Source: an uncultured Ignavibacteria bacterium (GTDB lineage Bacteria; Bacteroidota; Ignavibacteria; Ignavibacteriales; Melioribacteraceae). Taken from it: DNA of 8,495 bases. The stretch lies in assembly GCA_937930275.1 (NCBI GenBank), contig CALGLM010000155.1:1-8495 (forward strand), given 5' to 3'. Position numbers and translations under genes: made by a program. Numbering within the stretch: the stretch's first letter is position 1; every line of letters begins with the position of its first letter. The notes below the pieces were generated by a model. The model was not told where the DNA came from. It saw only the letters and a list, made by a program, of their open reading frames with translations, and searched no databases. Positions 1 to 6,279 of the stretch are shown in pieces.

Positions 1-527
1 TAATTTCTGCAATAGTTTTAGTGTACTTAATAATGGTTGCTTTATATAATTCATTATTATATCCGTTTGTAGTATTATTTTCAATTCCTATGGCTATGAT
101 AGGGTCGCTTTTGGCATTAGCACTTGCGATGGAATCATTAAATATATTTACCATAATAGGTTTAATAACATTGCTTGGATTGGTGGCAAAAAATGCTATT
201 TTATTGGTGGATTTTACCAACGAACTATTACAAGAAGGAAAGGAGTTGAAAGCGGCATTAATAGAAGCGGGAAAAGAAAGAATAAGACCGATTTTAATGA
301 CAACTTTTGCCATGGTTTTTGGTATGCTTCCTTTAGCAATAGCAAGTGGTGCCGGAAGTGAATTAAAAAACGGTATGGCTTTGGTTATAATAGGTGGCTT
401 AACAAGTTCTTTAATTTTAACTTTGGTTGTTGTTCCTTGTGTATTCTATACTTTTGAATCTATTAAAAGAAAGTTTTCAACAAAAAAAGTAAAAAGTATT
501 GATAATATTGTTTTAGAAAATAATTAA
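1..527 (+). CDS. RND-family efflux permease, C-terminal end (5' part outside window)
   Basis: Inner-membrane proton-driven resistance-nodulation-division transporter of the AcrB/HAE1 type; it would export small molecules together with a periplasmic adaptor and an outer-membrane channel, neither of which is in view. The frame is open from base 3, so the gene starts before the window and about 174 residues are visible. Several strongly hydrophobic segments are seen. The segment 'AKNAILLVDFTNEL' (about nt 186-227) and the following 'GKERIRPILMTTFAMVFGMLP' region, then 'GAGSELKNGMALVIIGG' and 'VVVPCVFY', match the last transmembrane helices of AcrB-like pumps in order. A short charged, lysine-rich cytoplasmic tail ends the protein at TAA 525-527. 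The transporter class is clear; substrate and exact subfamily cannot be told from this piece. Confidence 0.93.
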   Translation, partial: ISAIVLVYLIMVALYNSLLYPFVVLFSIPMAMIGSLLALALAMESLNIFTIIGLITLLGLVAKNAILLVDFTNELLQEGKELKAALIEAGKERIRPILMTTFAMVFGMLPLAIASGAGSELKNGMALVIIGGLTSSLILTLVVVPCVFYTFESIKRKFSTKKVKSIDNIVLENN

Positions 528-542
528 CCCCCTTGTTACTCA

Positions 543-608
543 TCCGGCTTTTAGCTTATTAGTTAATGTAATAATTAAATTAATAAAATAAAGCCGGACG
601 GAGTTTTT
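543..608 (+). terminator. Possible terminator: long-loop inverted repeat with T-run
   Basis: TCCGGCTTT at 543-551 is an exact reverse complement of AAAGCCGGA at 590-598 (9 bp), separated by an AT-rich loop of 38 bases. A TTTTT run follows at 604-608. It begins 16 bases after the stop codon of the efflux gene and lies between convergent genes. The long loop and the five bases between stem and T-run are not ideal for an intrinsic terminator. On the other strand no T-run follows the stem, so it would serve the + strand gene. Confidence 0.45.
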
Positions 609-653
609 AAAATGCATGCTATAGTAAAATGGTCTTTTATATTAGCCGCTAAA

Positions 654-2135
654 TTACCTAATTAAAATCATTTTTTTAGTTTCGTTAAACTTTCCAGCTT
701 GTAGTGTGTAAAAATACACTCCGCTACTTAATTTTGTGGCATCAAAAGTATTAGTGTGATTTCCGGCATTTAATTCTTCATTAATTAAAGTTGTAATTTC
801 TTTGCCTAAAATGTCATACACTTTTAATGTTACAAATTCAGAATTCGGAATAGTAAAGCTTATGTTTGTGCTTGGGTTAAAAGGATTAGGATAATTTTGA
901 GCTAACGAAAATGTGTTAACAGTATTTTCGGTTGCTTCGGTTTCAGTAATTTTCAGCAAATCAATATTTATATTTTTACCGTAATAATATAGTGTATCTT
1001 GTCCCTGATTATAAATAGCCATAAATACACCTAAGCCGGAAACCCATGAATCATTTTGAAAAACAATACAATTTCCGCTAATAAAATTATTTTCGTTATT
1101 ATACGTATAGTTTGTTTTTGTGTTAAGTTGCCAAGTATTGTTAGTATAATCTTCTTTTCTTGAAATTATTAAATTACCGTTTGAATTATATAAGTAATCC
1201 GTTTTTGTAAGACTGACCCAAGCTCCATTTTGCCAAATATCTTCTTGGTAATTAGATAAACTTCCGTTTGTATTATATGTATATGAATCTCTTGAATCAT
1301 TTAACCAATTTTCTGCAACCGCAACTTCATTTGTTTTTGTTGAAACTTTATTAAAATTATTGTAAGTATAATTTTCTTTAACAGTGTTTTCCCAAATGTT
1401 ATTGTTCCAACTTTTAAAAGTATGAGTTTCTACTAATCCGGTATTATTGTATTCAAAAATTTCTTGGAATGAATTATTCCATTGTTGATTAAAATTCCAT
1501 GTTTTTACAATTACATTAGCTAATTTATTGTTTGAATTATATGTGTATTCAATTAATTCAAAGTTTTCTTTTGAGTTGCCTAAATTTCTTTCATTAAGCG
1601 ATGTAGTAATTAAATTACTTGAATTGTACGAATTAGAGATAATTCCAGAAACATGTTCCCCCAAATCAATACTTTGATATTCTATTGAAACCTGATTACC
1701 GTTAGAATCGTAACTTATAATAAAATTTGAAAAAATTACCCAAATGTCGTTTTCTATATGTTCTTCTTTATAGGTTAATAAATTTCCTTGCAAATCGAAA
1801 GAAACAAAAATTCTTTTAACTGATACCCAATTATTGTTTATTTTATCTTCCGTAATCTCGGAAAGAGCATTTCCGTTGTTATCATACAAGTAAACAAGTC
1901 TTTTTGTACTGTCATTCATAAAAACAACTGAAGGAAACACAAGTTCGTTATTACGTTTAAAAACATTTAAGACTTTAGCTACTCTATTAGATGAGCTTAA
2001 TGATTCTAATAGTTTTGAAGTATGAGTAATATTTTTAGCTCCTTTGTGCAAAATATTTCTTGCAATACTATTATCGGCTAAAAGAGTATTACCGATACAA
2101 ATCAATAATAATATAATAAGTCCTTTTAACTTCAC
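654..2135 (-). CDS. Secreted repeat protein with C-terminal T9SS type A sorting domain
   Basis: Predicted secreted or cell-surface protein of 493 residues with no assigned activity. Residues 1-20 are a Sec signal peptide (lysines, then a hydrophobic LIILLLICIG core, then LLA-D as likely cleavage site). From about residue 84 to 380 there are ten to eleven copies of a 29-residue repeat (first Tyr/Phe at 84, 113, 142, 170, 199, 229, 258, 287, 316, 345, 375) with the pattern Y-[TL]-YN-x-NG-x-L, then W-x-NN-x-W; this resembles YD/RHS-type beta repeats in general form. Residues 408-493 are a type A sorting domain: 'QNYPNPFNPSTNISF', 'VYDILGKEI', 'LSSGVYFYTLQAG', ending KKMILIR. This domain directs export through the T9SS and is usually cleaved. 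The start is GTG, chosen because a strong GGAGGT lies five bases before it. It is monocistronic, facing the efflux gene. Confidence 0.9.
   Translation of the reverse strand: MKLKGLIILLLICIGNTLLADNSIARNILHKGAKNITHTSKLLESLSSSNRVAKVLNVFKRNNELVFPSVVFMNDSTKRLVYLYDNNGNALSEITEDKINNNWVSVKRIFVSFDLQGNLLTYKEEHIENDIWVIFSNFIISYDSNGNQVSIEYQSIDLGEHVSGIISNSYNSSNLITTSLNERNLGNSKENFELIEYTYNSNNKLANVIVKTWNFNQQWNNSFQEIFEYNNTGLVETHTFKSWNNNIWENTVKENYTYNNFNKVSTKTNEVAVAENWLNDSRDSYTYNTNGSLSNYQEDIWQNGAWVSLTKTDYLYNSNGNLIISRKEDYTNNTWQLNTKTNYTYNNENNFISGNCIVFQNDSWVSGLGVFMAIYNQGQDTLYYYGKNINIDLLKITETEATENTVNTFSLAQNYPNPFNPSTNISFTIPNSEFVTLKVYDILGKEITTLINEELNAGNHTNTFDATKLSSGVYFYTLQAGKFNETKKMILIR
1011..1886 (-). repeat. Coding repeat: ten 29-residue units
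   Basis: Within the secreted protein the tyrosine that opens each unit recurs at spacings of 29, 29, 28, 29, 30, 29, 29, 29, 29 and 30 residues. Middle units (residues 229-345) keep the pattern best; the first four are diverged and lose the tryptophans in places. At DNA level the copies differ widely, so the array is old or under selection for variation rather than recently amplified. Confidence 0.8.
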
Positions 2136-2140
2136 TTTAT

Positions 2141-2147
2141 ACCTCCG
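2141..2147 (-). promoter_or_regulatory. Ribosome binding site deciding a GTG start
   Basis: On the - strand CGGAGGT lies five bases upstream of the GTG at 2135-2133. It is the best Shine-Dalgarno match in the window and supports the GTG start of the T9SS cargo gene, which also gives an intact signal peptide. Confidence 0.75.
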
Positions 2148-2314
2148 TTTAACAGAATTATTTTTATCTCTAAAATAATATACTTAATTATTGCGAGGAA
2201 AGAAAGCATAAATTATTCCCAAAATAATGTTTTATGAATTTAATTCATTTTATTTAAACAAATTTTAGATAAAAACTGATGTTTTTATTAGTTACAAAAA
2301 AAAGATTATTTTAT

Positions 2315-2366
2315 AAACTTGAAACCAAAATATGCAATTGGATTACAACGGGGCTAATTGATTGAA
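2315..2366 (+). repeat. Diverged direct repeat, left copy (pairs with 4469-4519)
   Basis: The blocks AACTT, AAACCA, CAAT-GGATTACAA and TAATTGA--GAAC occur here and at 4469-4519 in the same order and orientation, with small gaps. Just upstream, TATTTAAA--AATTTTAG at 2251-2268 matches 4451-4468 at 16 of 18 positions; in the left copy the two parts are separated by 46 extra bases. The low sequence complexity makes this moderate evidence only. Confidence 0.4.
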
Positions 2367-2395
2367 CATAAATTTATATAAAAATAGAATTGCTT

Positions 2396-2571
2396 AAAGT
2401 TTATGTAAAAACTTGTATATGTGACGGATATGTGATTGCTTACCCGATTTACAATGCTCTAATATTCGTAAGTTGTTGTAAAATAACAAGTTGTATATGT
2501 GACGGATATGTGATAGCTACACCGATTTGCAAGATATACAAATTCATAAGTTGTTGTAAAATAATAAATTG
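2396..2571 (+). repeat. Tandem repeat array, left half (78-bp period)
   Basis: Two units with a period of exactly 78 bp (TGTGACGGATA at 2420 and 2498), preceded by a degenerate partial unit at 2396-2419. Each unit holds one TGTGACGGATA, then TGTGATAGCTA-like, a CCGATTT stretch, AAGTTGTTGTAAAATAA and AAGTTGTATA. The first unit is clearly more diverged. The second differs from the right-hand array at only four positions over the 63 bases from TGTGATAGC to the final TTG. The array stops at about 2571, before a new TGTGACGGATA. No spacers, so not a CRISPR. A chance reading frame through it is not a gene. Confidence 0.9.
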
Positions 2572-2644
2572 CTTATTTAATAAGATTATTAAGGGGAAAA
2601 ATGGTTTTATCATTAAAATTATTTATTTTAAGTGAAAATTATTA

Positions 2645-2652
2645 TAACTTTG
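2645..2652 (+). promoter_or_regulatory. Candidate -7 promoter element for the AlbA_2 gene
   Basis: TAACTTTG matches the Bacteroidota primary-sigma -7 consensus TAnnTTTG exactly and lies 32 bases before the ATG. The expected TTTG-like -33 element is absent (only T-rich sequence near 2622-2629), so this is a half match. Confidence 0.35.
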
Positions 2653-2683
2653 TAATTCTGAAAAATTTATTCATTGAGGAAGT

Positions 2684-4132
2684 ATGACAAATAGAAAACT
2701 TCATGATCTATTAAAAATTCTTATTGAACAGCCAATAGAATCAGAATGGTTAGAATTTAAGCAAAATTTTCATTCACCGGAAGAGATTGGAAAGCGAATT
2801 TCCGGAATTGCAAATTCAATATGCTTGATGAATAAAAAAGTTGGTTATTTAGTATTTGGGATTGAAGATAAAAATCATAAAATAATTGGAACTGATTTTA
2901 AGGCTAAAGAGCACAAAATAAAAAATGAAGAATTGGAAAATTGGTTGATTAATAGATTAACTCCGCGAATTGATTTTACTATTTATGAATTTGATTATAA
3001 TGATAAATATCATATCTCGCTGTTTGAGATACCTGCGGCAAAAAATGAACCGGTTAAATTTAGCGGAGAGGCATATATTCGTGTAGGAAGTGCTACTCGA
3101 AAACTTAGCGATTTCCCTGAAAAGGAATCAAAAATATGGCGAAAAGAACGAATGCCATTTGAAAGCGAAATTGCATTAGATAATTTATCTGCCCAAGATG
3201 TAATCAATTTATTAAGCACTCAATCGTATTTTGATTTATTAAAACTTCCATATCCGACAAATCAACAAAGCGTAATTGAAAGATTTTTATCTGAGGCATT
3301 TATTGTAAAAGATGGTGAAAATTATGCAATTACAAAATTAGGTGCTATATTATTTGCAAAAGATCTTAACAAATTTAACCTTCTGAAAAGAAAAATAGTT
3401 AGAATAATAGTTTACAAAGGTAAAAATAAAATTGAAACCGAGCGCGAAAAACAGGGAATTGCCGGCTATGCTGTTGGTTTTTCGGAGCTTATTGAATGGA
3501 TAAATAGTCAATTACCCGCCAATGAAGAAATAGGAAAAGCTTTGAGAAAAGAGTTTAGAATGTATCCTGAAATTGCTATACGGGAAATTTTTGCTAACTC
3601 TTTGATTCATCAGGATTTTAATGAATTGGGTTTTCCGATGGTTGAAATTTTTTCCGATAGGATAGAAATTTCAAATCCGGGATTACCTTTAATTGAACCG
3701 GAACGGTTTTTTGACGAGTATGTTTCAAGAAACGAAAAAATGGCAGATATAATGCGGAGGATGGGGTTTTGCGAAGAAAAAGGGAGCAGAATGGATAAGG
3801 TTATACATTTTACTGAATTACACCAATTGCCGGCAATTAAAGTTTTTTCAACACAAAATAGGACGTCAGTCGTTTTATTTAGCTATAAAAATTTGAACGA
3901 AATGGATAAAGAAGATAAAATACGTTCATGTTATCAACATTCAGTGTTAAAATATATATCAAATGAAAAAATGACTAACCAATCCCTTAGGCAAAGATTT
4001 AATATTCAAGATAAAAATTACTCGATTGCTTCAAGAATTATTAAAGATACAATTGAACGAGGATTAATAAAAGAAGACGAATCGGAAAACAAATCAAGAA
4101 GATTTGCCGGATATATTCCGTTTTGGGCATAA
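2684..4132 (+). CDS. AlbA_2 (Schlafen-like) and HATPase_c_4 domain ATP-binding protein
   Basis: Putative nucleic-acid-binding ATPase-like regulator of 482 residues, of the type often labelled 'RecG-like' or 'putative DNA binding domain' protein; no reaction is established for this kind. Residues about 18-145 are an AlbA_2 domain (PF04326): 'EWLEFKQNF', 'ANSICLMNKKVGYLVFGIED', 'EAYIRVGSATRKLS'. Residues about 290-400 form the HATPase_c_4 region: an N-box-like 'EIFANSLIHQDF' (301-312), 'RIEISNPGLPL' (326-336) and 'EEKGSRMDKV' (364-373). A C-terminal winged-helix-like segment (about 418-480) follows. Length is normal for the family. GAGGA at 2676-2680 supports the ATG. There is no RecG helicase domain. 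It stands alone between two arrays of the same intergenic repeat, and such proteins are common accessory genes; a defence or regulatory role is possible but not shown. Confidence 0.9.
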   Translation: MTNRKLHDLLKILIEQPIESEWLEFKQNFHSPEEIGKRISGIANSICLMNKKVGYLVFGIEDKNHKIIGTDFKAKEHKIKNEELENWLINRLTPRIDFTIYEFDYNDKYHISLFEIPAAKNEPVKFSGEAYIRVGSATRKLSDFPEKESKIWRKERMPFESEIALDNLSAQDVINLLSTQSYFDLLKLPYPTNQQSVIERFLSEAFIVKDGENYAITKLGAILFAKDLNKFNLLKRKIVRIIVYKGKNKIETEREKQGIAGYAVGFSELIEWINSQLPANEEIGKALRKEFRMYPEIAIREIFANSLIHQDFNELGFPMVEIFSDRIEISNPGLPLIEPERFFDEYVSRNEKMADIMRRMGFCEEKGSRMDKVIHFTELHQLPAIKVFSTQNRTSVVLFSYKNLNEMDKEDKIRSCYQHSVLKYISNEKMTNQSLRQRFNIQDKNYSIASRIIKDTIERGLIKEDESENKSRRFAGYIPFWA

Positions 4133-4193
4133 TAACTGTTAACATTTAAGCCCACTTTTATTAAATCTTCTTCCTTTTTATATGTTGTTTTTA

Positions 4194-4380
4194 TGTGATA
4201 GCTACACCGATTTGCAAGATATAAAAATCCGTAAGTTGTTGTAAAATAATAAGTTGTGTTTGTGATGGATATGTGACGGATATGTGATAGCTACACTGAT
4301 TTGCAAGATATAAAAATCCGTAAGTTGTTGTAAAATAATAAGTTGTATATGTGACGGATATGTGACGGATATGTGATAGC
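4194..4380 (+). repeat. Tandem repeat array, right half (89-bp period)
   Basis: Same family and orientation as the array at 2396-2571. TGTGATAGCTA begins at 4194 and 4283 and a truncated third copy at 4372, giving a period of 89 bp. The two full units differ at only four of 89 positions, so they are a recent duplication. The 11-bp difference from the left array is one extra copy of TGTGACGGATA (4261-4271 as TGTGATGGATA, 4272-4282; 4350-4360, 4361-4371). The array starts abruptly with TGTGATAGC, without a preceding TGTGACGGATA. Within a unit, ACCGATTT (4206-4213) and AAATCCGT (4225-4232) can pair with one mismatch. The minus-strand frame through it is repeat-derived and not called. Confidence 0.92.
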
Positions 4381-4535
4381 AATATTAAATTAATTTTTTA
4401 ATAAGAGCGGATAAGAAGAATAAAAAGTGACTGAAGGTTTTAAAGTCAGATATTTAAATCAATTTTAGTAACTTTAAAACCAACAATCGGATTACAAAGA
4501 CAAGTTTAATTGAAAGAACTTTGCTAATTAAAAAA
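4381..4535. other. Intergenic stretch between repeat array and hydrogenase operon
   Basis: AT-rich, with no gene and no convincing terminator for the operon that ends at 4536. The weak pairing TTAATT/AATTAA near 4507-4532 has no T-run after it in the operon's direction. Confidence 0.4.
4451..4519 (+). repeat. Diverged direct repeat, right copy (pairs with 2251-2366)
   Basis: Contains TATTTAAA, AATTTTAG, AACTTTAAAACCA, CAATCGGATTACAA and TAATTGAAAGAAC, matching in order the sequence upstream of the left array. Here the two halves are contiguous. It lies outside the array, on the side away from the AlbA_2 gene, as does the left copy, but in direct rather than inverted orientation. Confidence 0.4.
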
Positions 4536-5990
4536 TTATTTTTCAGCTTCTTGGAGTAACGATAATGATTCCCCTTTTTTGGCGAATGATTCAACACTGC
4601 GAACCGCAATATTAGGTTTTGCTATTGTGCAAGGTCCGGCAATGCAGCCTCCTTCACAGGTCATAACTTCAATAAAATTGCCCGCTTTTTGGTTTATTAA
4701 TTTACCTGATAGTTGCTTAAATTCTTTTTTATCATATCCGTTAACAACAAACGGCAAAAAGGTGATATCTTTATCAATGCAGCTGCCTATAGCATTTGCA
4801 ACCCCGCCGGTAGTTGCAAATAATCTTGCTTCTTTTGCAGCATTATTTCCCCATGGCAAAGCTTCGCATTGTGCCACATCAATCTGTTTTGCAATTAATA
4901 ATGCCCCAAGCTCTTCAAAAGTTAAAGTAAAATCAATACAATCGCTTTCAAAAGCTTCGCTTCTTTTTGCCAAACATGGACCGATAAAAACCGTTAAAGT
5001 ATCGGGGTAATTTTCTTTGGCAAATTGACCTGTAAAAATCATTGGTGAAGGAGTAGATGAAACATATTCCTGCAATTTATTCAAGTGTTTTTTTACGGCA
5101 AGCATGTAAGCGGGACAGCAGCTGCTTGTCATAAATTGTTTTCCTTTTTCCATTCTTTCGATAAATTCTTTTGTCTCTTCTATTGCCGTTTTTTCCGCAC
5201 CCAAAGCAACTTCCAAAACATTTTTAAACCCTAATTTTATTAAAGCACTGTGTAATTGCTCCATATTGCCCGGAAACTGCCCTGCAATAGCCGGAGCTAT
5301 TAATGCCGTAATATTTTTATTTTCTTTAATTGCCTGCATTACTTTTATTAGCTGTGAGCGTTCTGCTATGGCGCCGAAAGGGCATGCAGTTAAACATTTA
5401 CCGCATAAAATACATTTTTCCTCGTCTATTACCTCTTTTCCGTTGTCATCTTTAGATATTGCGCCGACCGGACAAGATTCTTCGCAAGGAATCGGGACTC
5501 GTATTATTGATTGATAAGGGCATACAGACATACATCTTCCGCAATTAACGCATTTAGTTGTGTCAATTTTAGCTTTCCCGTCAATAACAGAAATAGCATC
5601 TTTTGCACACGAGGTAGTACACGGACGCGCAACACATCCTTGGCATGCATCTGTTATGTGATAATGAGTTTTTACACATCCGCTACAAAGTTCGGTTAAA
5701 ATAGTTAAGTGAGAATTTGATAAATCTCTATCAAGAGCGTTTTTTGCATATTCTGAAAGGGGAGTTAATTCATCAGTCTCGTCTGCAATGCTTAAACCCA
5801 AAGCTGCCATAGCTCTATATTTAATCATTGTTCTATCTTTATAAATACAGCATCGTGTAGCCTCACCAAAACTTTTGGGTCTCATTTCTAACGGTATTCT
5901 ATCTATTTTTTCAAATAAATTCCCCTCAAAAAATGCTCTTGCAATTCTTACGTAAATTTCGCGTCTTATTTTAACTAAATTACTTTCCAT
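4536..5990 (-). CDS. [FeFe]-hydrogenase, group B-like, with ferredoxin-type domains
   Basis: Cytoplasmic iron hydrogenase of 484 residues (no signal peptide) that would interconvert H2 with protons and electrons, probably with ferredoxin; group B physiology is poorly known. All H-cluster ligands are seen: L1 'SSCCPAY' (C292 ligand, C291 the proton-shuttle position), L2 'IGPCLAKR' (C339), L3 'EVMTCEGGCIAGPC' (C445, C449). GPC instead of MPC, and the L3 ending in GPC instead of GGG, match group B (TIGR04105-like) rather than group A. The N-terminal half carries two 4Fe-4S motifs (C147/150/153/157 and C193/196/199/203) plus a cysteine-rich 'CQGCVARPCTTSC' (C116-C128) typical of this subgroup. 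ATG at 5990 is chosen because AAGGAA lies seven bases upstream; an in-frame TTG at 6032 is less likely. It overlaps the ferredoxin gene by 11 bases and is the last gene of the operon. Confidence 0.93.
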   Translation of the reverse strand: MESNLVKIRREIYVRIARAFFEGNLFEKIDRIPLEMRPKSFGEATRCCIYKDRTMIKYRAMAALGLSIADETDELTPLSEYAKNALDRDLSNSHLTILTELCSGCVKTHYHITDACQGCVARPCTTSCAKDAISVIDGKAKIDTTKCVNCGRCMSVCPYQSIIRVPIPCEESCPVGAISKDDNGKEVIDEEKCILCGKCLTACPFGAIAERSQLIKVMQAIKENKNITALIAPAIAGQFPGNMEQLHSALIKLGFKNVLEVALGAEKTAIEETKEFIERMEKGKQFMTSSCCPAYMLAVKKHLNKLQEYVSSTPSPMIFTGQFAKENYPDTLTVFIGPCLAKRSEAFESDCIDFTLTFEELGALLIAKQIDVAQCEALPWGNNAAKEARLFATTGGVANAIGSCIDKDITFLPFVVNGYDKKEFKQLSGKLINQKAGNFIEVMTCEGGCIAGPCTIAKPNIAVRSVESFAKKGESLSLLQEAEK

Positions 5991-6264
5991 TGCTAATTTC
6001 CTTAAAGAATTTTTCGTAAACGGCTTCTTCAATATTCTTGATTAAATTTGCCTTGCTAACGTTTTCAATTATTCTTCCGTTAATTGTTGCACAAGGAATT
6101 TTATGGTAGTTGGATTCCTTGCAGTATCCTAAGCATGAAGAGCCCATAATTTCAATAAAGGGTAATAATTTAGGGTCAATTTCTTCTTCAATTTCTTGCA
6201 GCTCGGAATTGCACATAATAAAGCATGTTGTACCCATACAAATTTTAATTATTATTTTTTCCAT
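5980..6264 (-). CDS. Thioredoxin-like [2Fe-2S] ferredoxin (NuoE/HydC-type)
   Basis: Small electron carrier of 94 residues, resembling the [2Fe-2S] domain of NuoE and of hydrogenase accessory subunits. The four ligands are likely C9-x4-C14 ('CMGTTC') and C44-x3-C48 ('CLGYC'), the classical thioredoxin-like ferredoxin spacing; C18 and C58 are extra cysteines. The helical N-terminal part of full NuoE is absent, so it is a stand-alone carrier. It lies between the phosphatase and hydrogenase genes, suggesting electron transfer to or from the hydrogenase. ATG at 6264 gives the usual family start ('MEKIIIKICMGT'); an in-frame GTG at 6276, three bases after the preceding stop codon, would add four residues. 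Neither has a strong ribosome binding site, so coupling to the upstream gene is likely. Confidence 0.88.
   Translation of the reverse strand: MEKIIIKICMGTTCFIMCNSELQEIEEEIDPKLLPFIEIMGSSCLGYCKESNYHKIPCATINGRIIENVSKANLIKNIEEAVYEKFFKEISNGK
5998..6003 (-). promoter_or_regulatory. Ribosome binding site deciding the hydrogenase start
   Basis: AAGGAA on the - strand, seven bases before ATG 5990-5988 and inside the end of the ferredoxin gene. It supports the shorter, 484-residue hydrogenase over the TTG start at 6032, which has no such site. Confidence 0.6.
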
Positions 6265-6279
6265 TTTAATACTCACTTG

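Larger units (their letters stand above)
2136..2395. other. Intergenic stretch upstream of the first repeat array
   Basis: Very AT-rich, with no coding frame I would support. It must hold the promoter of the T9SS cargo gene (- strand), but I see no pair of promoter boxes good enough to call. Bases 2251-2268 and 2315-2366 resemble 4451-4519 beyond the second array (see the repeat entries). Confidence 0.5.

Noticed and set aside
2390..2635. Reading frame of 81 codons on the + strand
   Set aside because: It runs through the tandem repeat; its protein is just the repeat translated twice (ICDGYVIA...SCCKI), its start lacks a ribosome binding site, and nothing resembles a known protein.
3010..3219. 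Minus-strand frame opposite the AlbA_2 gene
   Set aside because: Antisense shadow of the AlbA_2 domain region, without start signal or recognisable product.
2684..4132. RecG helicase
   Set aside because: Such proteins are often labelled RecG-like, but no helicase motifs (Walker A or DExH) are present; only AlbA_2 and HATPase_c_4-type regions are seen.
2396..4380. CRISPR array
   Set aside because: Repeats are tandem units of 78 or 89 bp with no unique spacers, and no cas genes are present.
4191..4382. Reading frame of 63 codons on the - strand
   Set aside because: It is the right-hand repeat array read in reverse; stop codons are absent because of the repeat sequence, not coding selection.
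4579..5699. Several + strand frames opposite the hydrogenase gene
   Set aside because: They lie wholly antisense to a well-supported gene with conserved metal-binding motifs, and their products match nothing.
6030..6032. TTG start extending the hydrogenase by 14 residues
   Set aside because: No ribosome binding site precedes it, it would enlarge the overlap with the ferredoxin gene to 53 bases, and ATG 5990 has AAGGAA at good spacing.
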